Below, piece by piece: positions 35,643-44,688 of a DNA stretch of 64,000 bases. The stretch lies in assembly GCA_903850915.1 (NCBI GenBank), contig CAINMV010000030.1, positions 1 through 64,000 of the forward strand. Direction: 5' to 3'. The position numbers were made by a program, and so were the translations under genes. The DNA comes from an uncultured Bacteroidota bacterium. Lineage in GTDB: Bacteria; Bacteroidota; Bacteroidia; UKL13-3. Every line of letters begins with the position of its first letter. The stretch's first letter is position 1. The notes beneath the pieces are model-generated. The model was not told the DNA's origin, made no database searches, and was given only the letters and a program-made list of their open reading frames with translations.

Positions 35643-36425
35643 ATGAACAACACGGCATTGATAACAGGCGCTTCTAATGGTATTGGATTAGAATTAGCAA
35701 TACTTCATGCCTCCAAAGGAGGAAATTTAGTTTTAGTAGCGCGCAATAAGTACAAGCTTGATGAGCTAAAAGCAACACTTCAAAATGAATACAAGGTAGA
35801 TGTATATACCATTGGAAAAGATCTTTCAGTTGTAGATTCTGCCCAAGAGGTATATGATGAAATAAAAAGCAATAATATCCAAATTGACTACCTCATAAAC
35901 AATGCTGGATTTGGCGACTTTGGCATGTTCTCGGAAACAGATTGGAATAAGGAAGCGCAGATGATACATTTGAACATTACCACGTTAACGCAATTTACAA
36001 AGCTTTACGTGCACGATATGCTTCTGCGTGGAAGTGGTAAAATCATGAATGTCGCCTCTACAGCCGCTTTCCAACCTGGACCAACCATGGCGGTATATTG
36101 CGCCACCAAAGCCTACGTATTAAGCTTTACAGAAGCAATAAGCAATGAAATAGTTGGCAGTGGAATTACCGCCACGGCACTTTGCCCAGGAGCCACCGAA
36201 AGCGGCTTTCAAACTGCAGCAGCCATGGAGAAAAGTGAGCTATTCAATGGGAAAAAAATACCAACTTCGAAATCGGTTGCCGCATACGGCTATGCCGCAA
36301 TGCTAAATGGGAAAACAATAGCAATACATGGAATATTGAATAATATTATGTCACGTGCAGTAGGTTTTTTACCTCGAGCTCTTGTCTTAAAAACGTCTCG
36401 TGAAATTTTAGGGAAGGTAAAATAG
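35643..36425 (+). CDS. Short-chain dehydrogenase/reductase
   Basis: The 260-residue protein is a classical SDR: NAD(P)-binding TGASNGIG at residues 8-15, NNAGFGDFG near residue 89, catalytic Ser in NVASTAAFQPG and the YCATK motif (Tyr and Lys) near 155. An Arg after the second strand (VARNK) favours NADPH. The C-terminal part is longer than the minimum and hydrophobic (about 230-250). It most resembles DltE-type or YqjQ-like oxidoreductases acting on lipid or keto substrates; the substrate is unknown. It is preceded by an A-rich leader and is not tightly linked to neighbours. Confidence 0.85.
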   Translation: MNNTALITGASNGIGLELAILHASKGGNLVLVARNKYKLDELKATLQNEYKVDVYTIGKDLSVVDSAQEVYDEIKSNNIQIDYLINNAGFGDFGMFSETDWNKEAQMIHLNITTLTQFTKLYVHDMLLRGSGKIMNVASTAAFQPGPTMAVYCATKAYVLSFTEAISNEIVGSGITATALCPGATESGFQTAAAMEKSELFNGKKIPTSKSVAAYGYAAMLNGKTIAIHGILNNIMSRAVGFLPRALVLKTSREILGKVK

Positions 36426-36535
36426 TTGTGCGCTTAATAAAACGTTCAAGAAACAAAATAGGAAGTAAAATATTGATCACTTAAAGTGCGTATGCTTATT
36501 TCGCTCCGTTGTAAAATTTTCCTTTCTTGGCTTTA

Positions 36536-36709
36536 TTAGAAAATAGTAAAATTTACCTTTCTGAAATATAAAACTATTGGCAGTATGCCAAAGAATATAT
36601 GCAGTGTAGAAAGTTTGAATGCCTTATCCGTTAAATAGCTTATGTAAACAAAAACAGCATTAACAACTAACGTAATAATGATGGTGCGAATTAAATTTTG
36701 TTTATTCAT
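36536..36709 (-). CDS. Small membrane protein
   Basis: From the ATG at 36709 this is a 57-residue protein with two hydrophobic stretches, IRTIIITLVVNAVFVYISYL (about 8-27) and LHIFFGILPIVLYF (about 37-50), separated by a short charged loop. It is too small to assign. It lies 60 bases downstream of cysS direction-wise on the same strand only in the sense of neighbouring the cysS stop, and may be co-regulated with it. Confidence is modest because short hydrophobic frames arise by chance in AT-rich DNA. Confidence 0.4.
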   Translation of the reverse strand: MNKQNLIRTIIITLVVNAVFVYISYLTDKAFKLSTLHIFFGILPIVLYFRKVNFTIF

Positions 36710-36769
36710 GGAATCTAACTTTGTTTTAATAAAAAAGAAGAATACAGTATAACGCAAATATATGTAATA

Positions 36770-38236
36770 TTAACCAACCACCGTGAAGGTTGTTCCTTCT
36801 TTACTGTCTTTAATTACGATACCTGCAGCCAATAGTTTATCGCGCAGGGCATCACTTGAAGCGAAGTCCTTTCTAGCCTTGGCGTCTGCCCGTTGCTCCA
36901 ATATTATTTTCACTACATCAGAAAGGGTTTCGTTGTTAGATCCTAACTCTTCTTTCAATCCAAAAATATCGAAAACAAAGTCATAAAAAAGTTTTTTTAA
37001 TGCTGTTTTATCAGCTACAGATATCTTCTCTCTTCCATCGTTCACATTATTAATAAATGTAACACCTTCAAACAAATGGGCGATAGCAATGGGCGTGTTA
37101 AAATCTTCGCACATAGCAAATTCACATTTATTTCGCAGTTCTTGAATATAGGCAGATGCATCTCCGTCTGTTTTCAGCGTATCTATTAATTTCATGGCGC
37201 TCATAAGCCTAGCATAACCTTTCTCGGCTGCTTGCAAGGCCTCGTTGCTAAAATCGAGAGTGCTTCGATAGTGACTTTGTAACATAAAGAAACGAACACT
37301 CATTGGGCTATATCCTTTTTCAAGCAAGGGGTGCGTGCCTTTAAACAACTCATCGGGTAAAAAGCCATTGCCTGCACTTTTACTCATTCGAACTCCGTTA
37401 ACAGTAAGCATGTTGGTATGCATCCAATATCTTGCTGGCCCGGTGCCACTGCAGGCACAATTTTGGGCTATCTCATTGGTATGATGCGTTGCAATTAAAT
37501 CCATTCCACCACCATGAATGTCGAACTGTTGTCCCAAATATTTTTGACTCATCGCACTACATTCAATATGCCAACCAGGAAATCCCATACCCCACGGACT
37601 TTGCCATTGCATAAGATGTTCGGGCTTGGCTTTAATCCAGAGCGCGAAATCCAGCCGTCCATGCTTCTCATCTTGGCCTCCCAGCTCTCGTGTGCCATCC
37701 AATAAATCGGCTAAATTACGATTGCTGAGAACACCATAGTTGTTATCTTGGCTATATTTCGCAACATCAAAATAAATATTCCCCTCCACCTCATAGGCCC
37801 AGCCATTTGCTAATATCTGTTTTGTCAACTCAATTTGTTCGATGATATGACCTGTAGCTGTAGGCTCGATGCTGGGTGGCAAACAATTAAATTCGCGCAT
37901 CACATCATGAAAATACTGGGTATATTTCTGAACAATTTCCATTGGCTCGAGTTGCTCTAACTTGGCCCGCTTAGCAAATTTATCATCGCCCTCATCACGA
38001 TCTCCTTCAAGGTGTCCTGCATCGGTGATATTGCGAACGTATCTTACCTTATACCCGCAATAGGTAAGAAATCGAAAGATAATATCGAAAGAGCTAAAGG
38101 TTCGGCAATTGCCAAGATGCAGGTAATTATATACCGTTGGACCACAAACGTACATACCAACTTTATCTTCGTGCAAAGGTTTAAAATCTTCGATGGTGCG
38201 AGATAGCGTATTGTAAATTCTTAATGGCTTTGGCAT
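36770..38236 (-). CDS. cysS: Cysteine--tRNA ligase
   Basis: CysS charges tRNA-Cys. From the ATG at 38236 the protein has 488 residues, beginning MPKPLRIYNTLSRTIEDF. The zinc site and class I HIGH region are YVCGPTVYNYLHLGNCR (about 28-44), further zinc ligands lie in ECSAMS and HHTNEIAQ (about 215-245), and the KMSKS equivalent is VRMSKSAGN near 274-282. The C-terminal DALR-like anticodon region is present. An upstream ATG at 38332 would add a hydrophobic extension without homology to the family. A TATTTTCG box on the minus strand at 38245-38252 lies nine bases upstream of the chosen start. Confidence 0.96.
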   Translation of the reverse strand: MPKPLRIYNTLSRTIEDFKPLHEDKVGMYVCGPTVYNYLHLGNCRTFSSFDIIFRFLTYCGYKVRYVRNITDAGHLEGDRDEGDDKFAKRAKLEQLEPMEIVQKYTQYFHDVMREFNCLPPSIEPTATGHIIEQIELTKQILANGWAYEVEGNIYFDVAKYSQDNNYGVLSNRNLADLLDGTRELGGQDEKHGRLDFALWIKAKPEHLMQWQSPWGMGFPGWHIECSAMSQKYLGQQFDIHGGGMDLIATHHTNEIAQNCACSGTGPARYWMHTNMLTVNGVRMSKSAGNGFLPDELFKGTHPLLEKGYSPMSVRFFMLQSHYRSTLDFSNEALQAAEKGYARLMSAMKLIDTLKTDGDASAYIQELRNKCEFAMCEDFNTPIAIAHLFEGVTFINNVNDGREKISVADKTALKKLFYDFVFDIFGLKEELGSNNETLSDVVKIILEQRADAKARKDFASSDALRDKLLAAGIVIKDSKEGTTFTVVG

Positions 38237-38360
38237 AGGAGGTGCGAAAATACAAAAAAACGAGAGTACCTGAAGAAGATGCTGACTATTCAAAGAGACA
38301 CATGTAATGAACGGAATAAAAAATGTGTTCAAAGCTATAAAATTAGACCTACTTTTGAGT

Positions 38361-38368
38361 TATCTTCG
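38361..38368 (+). promoter_or_regulatory. TATCTTCG box upstream of the LysM/pseudo-transglycosylase gene
   Basis: TATCTTCG differs from the Bacteroidota -7 consensus TAnnTTTG at one position. The same variant precedes lptE (39735-39742) and, on the minus strand, asnS (56450-56457). It lies 69 bases before the ATG at 38437. Confidence 0.4.
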
Positions 38369-38436
38369 CCAATGCAACACTATAACTAGCGGTGCACTTT
38401 AAAAAATAAAATCGCTTTTTTTCGTTTTACTAATCC

Positions 38437-39651
38437 ATGAAGAGAGTTTTCGTCATATTAATATTTTGCATTTGCATAGGAAAAGCCTATGGCACGCAAG
38501 TGGATACATTTTTAATAAAAACAAGGCTTGCTGGTTTAAAATCAAGCATTTCCATGGATTTTAATGAAGATATGTTGCGCTTTTTGATTCCGCTTCTTGA
38601 GAATAATGACAATAAATCATCCGATTTAATTTATCAGGCGAGTAAATATTTGCCTTACATTGAGAAGGTGGTAAAAGAAAAAAAAATGCCTCATGTTTTA
38701 TGCTATCTGCCATATGTGATTACCCGATATGTTAACGAAAGCAATGCCAACGATGGTCGAGTAGGAATATGGAATATGCCCTATACTGTGGCACGTAAAT
38801 ACGATTTAATTATGAATAGCTACATCGACGAGAGATATGATGTTGCGACCTCGACTGAGTCGGCTATGGATTATTTGGTGGATTTAAAGCATGAATTTAA
38901 TGACTGGCAATTGGCAGTTCTTGCATTTTGCACTTCTCCTACCAACGTACTTCAGCATATTTATAAAGCCGAAAATGGTAAAACCTATGCTGGCATAGAA
39001 TGTGATCTATCCCCAAGTGAAAAACGCTTTATCAATGAATTAACAGCAGCCTCTTACCTTTTTAGTTTCTATAAAGAAAAGGACATTAACATCAAAGTAA
39101 AATACTATTACAAGCCTTACTTGGCCGACACCATCGATATTTTCCGCAAGATGAGCTTTCAACACATCGCAGCAAAAACTGGCATCGACCAAACCGATTT
39201 GCACCTCTTAAACCCCATTTATAAACTTGAGACGGTGCCTTACAATGAGGCCCCTCATAGCTTATTAATTCCAATTGGGTATAAAACTAAATTTGATTCC
39301 TTGCTACAGAATTATCCAAACCTTGAGGCAATGCGACCTTTAACTGACGCACCCACAATTTTGCATGATTCTGACATAGTAAGGCGCCCGCCAGTAGCAG
39401 CAGGGGCAGCAGGGGCAGCAAAAAAGGCAGCCGTATATTATACTGTAAAAAGTGGTGATAACCTTTATGGCATTGCCGATCTTTTCGATTGCACGGCGAA
39501 CGACTTAAAGCGATGGAATAAAATAACACGTAATTATTTAATCGCCGGACAAAACATGGTTTTTTATGTCCCATTGGTTCAGAAGGCAAAATATCTAAAA
39601 ATGAATACCTTAAATGCCAAACAAAAAAAGGTCCTTATATATCAAGACTAG
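38437..39651 (+). CDS. MltD-like protein with inactive transglycosylase domain and C-terminal LysM
   Basis: The 404-residue protein has a signal peptide (about 1-19), an SLT/MltD-like lytic-transglycosylase domain (about 60-200) and a LysM domain (334-380, YYTVKSGDNLYGIADLFDC). The MltD landmarks are visible: LPYV at 91-94, GIWNMPYTVARKYDL (the GLWQFMPATGRRYGL block), and DERYDVATSTESAMDYL. However the catalytic Glu, which follows LPYV in active enzymes, is Ile95, and the AYNAG block reads AFCTS at 163-167. The domain thus keeps the fold but lacks the acid/base residue and substrate motif. An Ala/Gly-rich linker of GCAGGGGCA repeats precedes LysM. It likely binds peptidoglycan without cutting it. 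Confidence 0.8.
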   Translation: MKRVFVILIFCICIGKAYGTQVDTFLIKTRLAGLKSSISMDFNEDMLRFLIPLLENNDNKSSDLIYQASKYLPYIEKVVKEKKMPHVLCYLPYVITRYVNESNANDGRVGIWNMPYTVARKYDLIMNSYIDERYDVATSTESAMDYLVDLKHEFNDWQLAVLAFCTSPTNVLQHIYKAENGKTYAGIECDLSPSEKRFINELTAASYLFSFYKEKDINIKVKYYYKPYLADTIDIFRKMSFQHIAAKTGIDQTDLHLLNPIYKLETVPYNEAPHSLLIPIGYKTKFDSLLQNYPNLEAMRPLTDAPTILHDSDIVRRPPVAAGAAGAAKKAAVYYTVKSGDNLYGIADLFDCTANDLKRWNKITRNYLIAGQNMVFYVPLVQKAKYLKMNTLNAKQKKVLIYQD

Positions 39652-39734
39652 GCAAAGTGTAACTTATGCTTGCAGCATAAAATTATTTATTTGCAAAAAA
39701 TTGTAAAACATCTGCCATAAAAAGCAGGATTCAT

Positions 39735-39742
39735 TATCTTCG
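39735..39742 (+). promoter_or_regulatory. TATCTTCG box upstream of lptE
   Basis: TATCTTCG, a one-base variant of TAnnTTTG, lies 14 bases before the lptE ATG. No good -33 element is at the normal spacing. Confidence 0.4.
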
Positions 39743-39755
39743 CTATTCTATAATT

Positions 39756-40262
39756 ATGGCTGGTAGGTTCTTAATTTTAATTGTTGTACTATATGCTTTT
39801 GTTAGCTGTAAGTATGTACGCTATTCCTTTAAAGAAGGAAATATTCCGGCCGAAATCAAAAGCATCTCTATAGCCTACATTCAAAATAAAGCCAGTATTG
39901 TTGTTCCGCAGTTAAGTCAACAGCTTACAGACAAGCTTCGTCAAAAATATCTTTCTGAAACACGCTTAGATATTGTTCCAAACGACGGTGATTTTGATAT
40001 TAAAGGTGTTATTACAAGTTATGCGGTAGAGCCTGTGGCTTTGCAAGCAGGGCAAAAAGCATCACAAAACCAATTGAAAATTTCCGTTCAAATTCAATTT
40101 GAAAATAAAAAAATACCAAAAAACAATTTCAATGAAACCTTTACTCAATTTGCTGAATTTGCAAGTGAAAAAAGCTTAACAAGTGTGGAGCAACAACTTA
40201 TTGGAATAATAAGTGAAAAAATCACACAGGCCATTTTCAATAAAACCCTTAGCGATTGGTAA
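39756..40262 (+). CDS. lptE: LptE-family LPS assembly lipoprotein
   Basis: The 168-residue protein has a lipoprotein signal (LILIVVLYAFVSC, acylated Cys at residue 18) and the Bacteroidota-type LptE pattern: YSFKEGNIPAEIKSISIAYI, the TDKLRQKYLSETRLDIV helix-strand, the DFDIKGVITSYAVEPV segment and a C-terminal helix with QQLIGIISEKITQAIFN. LptE plugs the LptD barrel in the outer membrane and helps insert LPS. lptD is not in this window. It is followed after 35 bases by a TPR protein gene, probably co-transcribed. Confidence 0.85.
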   Translation: MAGRFLILIVVLYAFVSCKYVRYSFKEGNIPAEIKSISIAYIQNKASIVVPQLSQQLTDKLRQKYLSETRLDIVPNDGDFDIKGVITSYAVEPVALQAGQKASQNQLKISVQIQFENKKIPKNNFNETFTQFAEFASEKSLTSVEQQLIGIISEKITQAIFNKTLSDW

Positions 40263-40297
40263 ATAAGCACCACGGCCTTTAGCCTTTTTAAATAACC

Positions 40298-42091
40298 ATG
40301 AGATTCTTCGTATTGATACTTATTCTTTTTGTGAGTTTGGGTTTATTTGCTCAAGATGAAATACTTGCAAAACAATATTACCAGAATGGCGAATTTGATA
40401 AAGCGGTTTTTCTCTATGATAAAGTTTATTTAAAAAAACACGATGATGAGATTTATGAAAATTATCTCCAGTCCTTATTGGCATTAAAAAAATATGATGA
40501 TGCCCTACGAATTGCTAAAAAGCAAATGAAACAATTTGATGGCAATTATAATTATGCCATAGACCAAGGATGGATATTGATTCAAGCAGCACGAACAGAA
40601 AAAGCCGAAGAATATTTTTTAAAACTTATTAACGAAAAGAAAAAAGAGGCGATTTACTATCAACTAATTGCTGCAGGATTTTTTCACCGTGAGCTTTATG
40701 ATTATGCTCGAAAAACATACATCACAGCAAGAACCAAGTTAGAAAATGAAAATCTATTTCAACGTGAAATGGCCAGTTTATATGCTGCATCAAATGATAA
40801 AGAAGGTATTATAAATGAGTTCCTCAACTTATTGGATTACAACGAAGGCATGCTTGATTATGTTCAGAACATGCTGCAAGGTTATTTAACACAACCCAAA
40901 GATTTTGAAGCTTTAAAAAACGCCATCAACAAAAAATCGAATAACAACCCAGATAAGATAATCTATGTTGAGTTATTCGAATGGCTACTGGTACAGCAAA
41001 AAAACTGGGATGCCGCATTTATTCAAGCCAAAGCAATTGACAAAAGAACAGATTCGCAAGGCGATGAATGTATGCGTTTGGCCAAGCTTTGCATAGAAAA
41101 TAATGCATTTAACGCCGCCTACACCATTTACCAATATGTAAGCGATTTAGGGAAATACAAGGTAAATTATTTATTCGCTCGTGAAGGATTACTCTCCACC
41201 TCCTCAAAAAAAACATTTTACACTGGGAATTATACCAATGCTAATTTGTTGCTTCTGAAGCAAGAGTACCTTAGCTTTTTGACAGAGTTTGAATATAATG
41301 AGAGCACCTCAAAAATCATGAAAGATCTTGCTGAGCTAGAAGCCTTCTATCTCGACGATAAAAATGGAGCCTCTGATTTATTAAGTAAGATATTGCTCTT
41401 GGGGAACGTACGCAACACCTTTAAAGCGGAATGTAAATTAATGCTCGGTGATATTAAACTTTTAGATGGAGATGAGTGGGAAGCCGCCTTGCTTTATGGT
41501 CAGGTAGATAAAGACTTTAAAGAAGATCCATTGGGGCAAGAAGCCAAATTCAGAAATGCAAAACTAAGCTTCTATCAAGGCGACTTCATTTGGTCGCAGG
41601 CCCAACTCGATATTTTAAAAACAGCCACAAGCCAACTTATTTCGAACAATGCAATTGACTTAAGTTTATTAATACAAGACAATACCGTTGACAGTAATTA
41701 TGACCCTTTAGAAATGTATGCTGCCGCCGATCTGCTGATTTATCAAAATAAGTACGACGATGCGATTTTAAAGCTAGATAGCATTTCGATTTTATTTCCG
41801 ATGCATAGCCTGCGTGATGATATCTATTTTGAAAAAGGCAAACTCATGGCTAAGCAACACCTATACCAGAAAGCGCTTGAATATTATTTAAAAGTTTTTG
41901 ACATGGCAGCAGATGATATTCTGGCCGATAACGCACTTTGGGAAATCGCACAGATTTATGATAAAACTTTGCCAGACCCAGAAAAAGCAAAACGTTATTA
42001 TGAAGAGCTCATTCTCAAGTATCCCGGTAGCATGTATACCGTTGATGCGCGAAAGCGTTATCGCCAATTAAGAGGTGATATTGCGGATTGA
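40298..42091 (+). CDS. Periplasmic TPR-repeat protein
   Basis: This 597-residue protein has a signal peptide (RFFVLILILFVSLGLFAQ) and helical repeats across its length, with TPR-like units such as YYQNGEFDKAVFLYDKVYLK (about 26-45) at the start and KLMAKQHLYQKALEYYLKVF and AKRYYEELILKYPGSMYTVD at the end. The C-terminal half resembles YbgF/CpoB-type tetratricopeptide domains. No catalytic motif is visible. Its position immediately after lptE suggests an envelope-assembly role, for instance as a scaffold; the link to LPS transport is an inference from context. There is no lipobox, so it should be soluble in the periplasm. Confidence 0.8.
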   Translation: MRFFVLILILFVSLGLFAQDEILAKQYYQNGEFDKAVFLYDKVYLKKHDDEIYENYLQSLLALKKYDDALRIAKKQMKQFDGNYNYAIDQGWILIQAARTEKAEEYFLKLINEKKKEAIYYQLIAAGFFHRELYDYARKTYITARTKLENENLFQREMASLYAASNDKEGIINEFLNLLDYNEGMLDYVQNMLQGYLTQPKDFEALKNAINKKSNNNPDKIIYVELFEWLLVQQKNWDAAFIQAKAIDKRTDSQGDECMRLAKLCIENNAFNAAYTIYQYVSDLGKYKVNYLFAREGLLSTSSKKTFYTGNYTNANLLLLKQEYLSFLTEFEYNESTSKIMKDLAELEAFYLDDKNGASDLLSKILLLGNVRNTFKAECKLMLGDIKLLDGDEWEAALLYGQVDKDFKEDPLGQEAKFRNAKLSFYQGDFIWSQAQLDILKTATSQLISNNAIDLSLLIQDNTVDSNYDPLEMYAAADLLIYQNKYDDAILKLDSISILFPMHSLRDDIYFEKGKLMAKQHLYQKALEYYLKVFDMAADDILADNALWEIAQIYDKTLPDPEKAKRYYEELILKYPGSMYTVDARKRYRQLRGDIAD

Positions 42092-42236
42092 TTTTATTTT
42101 TACACTGCCCCATAAGTCATTCTATTCTAGTGGGTTGCACTCTTCATCTTTCTTTCGTGCTTTAAAAAAAAATCAGATTCTTATGGTTTTATAAAAACAA
42201 AAAGTATTTTTACAGAAAATTAAGTCAACCCTCAAC

Positions 42237-42797
42237 ATGAAAAAAGTTCTTTACGCATCAATTTTATTTCTGGTAGTTTTCGCCGGATGTAAAAAGAAAA
42301 CCACACCTGATCCTACACCAACGCCGACACCAGACCCGGCACCAACCATGAATTACATTAAGTTTACGCTTAATGGCCCCGGCATCACCAACAAAACATT
42401 TATCTACAGCAAAGCCAAAAACTTTGTTCAAACCTACGAATACAGTGAAACTACATCAAGTGTCATTTATGCATCTTTGGATATGGCCGATAAATCGACA
42501 GGCGATACTTTAGTTCAAATTAGACTTGACGATAAGAATACTGGCAATAAGCCATTCTCAACAAGTGCTGTTTTTGTAAAGTTAGTAAATATCAAGACTG
42601 GATTTCAAAGCTCTTCCACTATTGGTTCTTTTCAAGTTTCAGCCTTCACGCCAACACAGTTAAGTACCAATGGTACTAGTGGCACACAAAAAGGGAAATT
42701 TAGCATCGCCGCAACATTTTCAGGAACATTAGAAGAAGATAATACCGGAGAAACTTGGACCATGACCAATGGAGAAGTTAAGTTTGACGGATTATAA
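42237..42797 (+). CDS. Lipoprotein with Pro-Thr-Asp linker
   Basis: This 186-residue protein has a lipoprotein signal (VLYASILFLVVFAGC, acylated Cys at about residue 18), a short basic stretch (KKKTT), and a Pro-rich linker made of PTPTPTPDPAP units before a beta-rich domain (about 40-186) with many Thr/Ser and Gly. The linker would span the periplasm or project the domain from the cell surface. I do not recognise the domain. It is followed by a strong terminator and has no co-directional close neighbour, so it is a single-gene unit. Confidence 0.65.
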   Translation: MKKVLYASILFLVVFAGCKKKTTPDPTPTPTPDPAPTMNYIKFTLNGPGITNKTFIYSKAKNFVQTYEYSETTSSVIYASLDMADKSTGDTLVQIRLDDKNTGNKPFSTSAVFVKLVNIKTGFQSSSTIGSFQVSAFTPTQLSTNGTSGTQKGKFSIAATFSGTLEEDNTGETWTMTNGEVKFDGL

Positions 42798-42813
42798 TCC
42801 AGCTCCTACTTAT

Positions 42814-42851
42814 AAAAAGCTGTTTTATCATAAAGGATAAAACAGCTTTTT
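42814..42851 (+). terminator. Strong intrinsic terminator after the Pro-rich lipoprotein
   Basis: AAAAAGCTGTTTTATC (42814-42829) and its perfect complement at 42836-42851 form a 16-base-pair stem with a six-base loop. The A-run before and T-run after would allow it to work in both directions, but only the plus-strand lipoprotein gene ends here. Confidence 0.9.
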
Positions 42852-42903
42852 AATTTAACACAAATAGTTCCATATATTGCGATGGTACAAGTTAAATTGT
42901 AAC

Positions 42904-42911
42904 TACCTTTG
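42904..42911 (+). promoter_or_regulatory. Bacteroidota -7 box TACCTTTG upstream of bshA
   Basis: TACCTTTG is a full match to TAnnTTTG. It sits 26 bases before the ATG at 42937 and rules out the earlier in-frame TTG at 42877 as the start. Confidence 0.6.
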
Positions 42912-42936
42912 CATAATTAATATCGAAGCTAAAAAA

Positions 42937-44070
42937 ATGAATATCGGAATTGTGTGTTATCCTACCTTTGGTGGTAGTGGTGTGGTGGCAACCGAATTAG
43001 GAAAAGCTCTTGCTCGGCAGAATCATAAAGTTCATTTTATATCCTACCAGCAGCCGGCTCGCTTAGACTTTTTTAGCGAAAACCTCTTTTATCATGAGGT
43101 GATGATTTCAAAATATCCACTCTTCGACTTTCCACCATACGAAACCGCATTAACAAGCAAACTTGTGGATGTAGTGCAATTTGAAAAGCTAGATTTGCTG
43201 CATGTCCATTATGCCATTCCACATGCATCGGCAGCGGTGCTAGCAAAGCAAATATTACGACAAAAGGGGATTAACATTCCCGTTATCACTACGCTGCATG
43301 GCACCGATATAACTTTGGTAGGCAAGGATAAAACCTTCGAGCCCGTAGTTACGTATTCAATTAATGAAAGTGATATTGTTACCACCGTATCTCAATCATT
43401 AAAAGAAGAGACTTATGAGCATTTTGCAATAACCAAAGATATTGCCGTAGTTCCCAACTTCATTGATTTTGAACGTTTTGCAAAGAAGAAGAAAGATCAT
43501 TTCCGCAAGGCCATATCTCCATTTGACGAGCCTATCATAGCTCACACTTCAAACTTTAGAAAGGTGAAACGTGTTGAAGATGTGATGCACATTTTTGGAA
43601 AGATTTTAGAAACAAGGCCAGCAAAATTGCTAATGATTGGCGATGGACCTGAGCGTGCGAACGCAGAACAACTGAGTAGGGAGCTTAATACGTGCGATCA
43701 TGTTCGTTTTTTAGGAAAGCAAGAAGCCATTGAAGAGATACTTAGTGTTTGCGACCTATTTTTATTAACCTCGGAGAACGAGAGTTTTGGATTAGCCGCA
43801 TTAGAGGCTATGGCGTGCGAGGTTCCGGTTATTTCGACCAATGCAGGTGGCATTCCCGAGGTTAACATTCAAGGTGTTACCGGCTTTTTACGCAATGTTG
43901 GCGATGTCGAAGGCATGGCAGAAGATGCGTTGAAATTACTCAATGACCCTGCGATGCTTAAACAATTTAAACATAATGCTTTAAAACAAGCGAGAAACTT
44001 CGATATCATAAATATCTTACCGCAGTATATCGACCTTTATAATCAGGCCTTGGAATCTATCCAAATATAA
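42937..44070 (+). CDS. bshA: N-acetyl-alpha-D-glucosaminyl L-malate synthase BshA
   Basis: BshA joins GlcNAc from UDP-GlcNAc to L-malate, the first step of bacillithiol synthesis. The 377-residue GT4-type protein begins MNIGIVCYPTFGGSGVVATE, the hallmark BshA N-terminus, and continues with HVHYAIPHASAA (about 94-105), TTLHGTDITLVGKD, VVPNFIDFERF, and the C-terminal nucleotide-binding ENESFGLAALEAMACEVPVI block. These features distinguish it from other GT4 enzymes. bshB and bshC are not in this window. It is probably a single transcript, with a promoter box 26 bases upstream of the start. Confidence 0.93.
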   Translation: MNIGIVCYPTFGGSGVVATELGKALARQNHKVHFISYQQPARLDFFSENLFYHEVMISKYPLFDFPPYETALTSKLVDVVQFEKLDLLHVHYAIPHASAAVLAKQILRQKGINIPVITTLHGTDITLVGKDKTFEPVVTYSINESDIVTTVSQSLKEETYEHFAITKDIAVVPNFIDFERFAKKKKDHFRKAISPFDEPIIAHTSNFRKVKRVEDVMHIFGKILETRPAKLLMIGDGPERANAEQLSRELNTCDHVRFLGKQEAIEEILSVCDLFLLTSENESFGLAALEAMACEVPVISTNAGGIPEVNIQGVTGFLRNVGDVEGMAEDALKLLNDPAMLKQFKHNALKQARNFDIINILPQYIDLYNQALESIQI

Positions 44071-44177
44071 AAAAAAATTGAACACCCAAAAACAATAGCC
44101 ATAAAACATGACTACTGTTTTCGTTTATTCAAATTTGATCCAAGACAAAGCCCTGGAAGGATTATATTACTTTACTA

Positions 44178-44633
44178 CTATTCGCCCTTCTTTAGGACAT
44201 AAACAGCATTACTTTCTGCGGTTAGCTTCTTGGAAATTGTAATTTCCTTTGCAGAAATTTTATCAATATTGATTGCTTCAGCAGCAGGGCTTTCATTCGG
44301 AATTAAGAATAACATTTTGTTATCACTGCTAATCTTCCAAACACCACGGTCACTTTTGCCACGACGTAAAATATCGAAGCTATCTTTATCGAAATTATAG
44401 ACTTCTTTTTGAGCATCATCGGTAAATGCTTTTATTTGGCCTTCCAACCTTTCTTTGTATTGTGAAGCCAAACTATCCGGAATACCGTTTAATTGACTTT
44501 TTCTTAATTCTTCGAGGTTGGTAATAGTACATTCTGCTACTACCCATTTACCTGTAATTTTACGTCCGCCTGTTTTGCAAGCAAACATAAAAATGGTGAG
44601 GGCCATGGTTCCGGTTAAAAATAATTTTCTCAT
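44178..44633 (-). CDS. Lipocalin-like lipoprotein
   Basis: From the ATG at 44633 this is a 151-residue protein with a lipoprotein signal (RKLFLTGTMALTIFMFAC, acylated Cys at about residue 19). The mature part begins with a GKWVVAE strand, the usual first strand of short lipocalin-like domains, followed by a helical stretch and beta strands containing the GVWKISSDNKMLFLIP hairpin. Small lipocalin-like lipoproteins bind lipids or serve in the outer membrane, but the ligand is unknown. It lies 55 bases beyond the M23 gene on the same strand and may be co-transcribed with it. Confidence 0.65.
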   Translation of the reverse strand: MRKLFLTGTMALTIFMFACKTGGRKITGKWVVAECTITNLEELRKSQLNGIPDSLASQYKERLEGQIKAFTDDAQKEVYNFDKDSFDILRRGKSDRGVWKISSDNKMLFLIPNESPAAEAINIDKISAKEITISKKLTAESNAVYVLKKGE

Positions 44634-44688
44634 GTTATGATAATAATAAAAGGTTGCAAAGGTAATATTCAAATTTATATTCCCATAT

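Noticed and set aside
39391-39425. Short GC-rich tandem repeat (GCAGGGGCA unit)
   Set aside because: It encodes the Ala/Gly linker before the LysM domain and is too short to be a functional repeat array.
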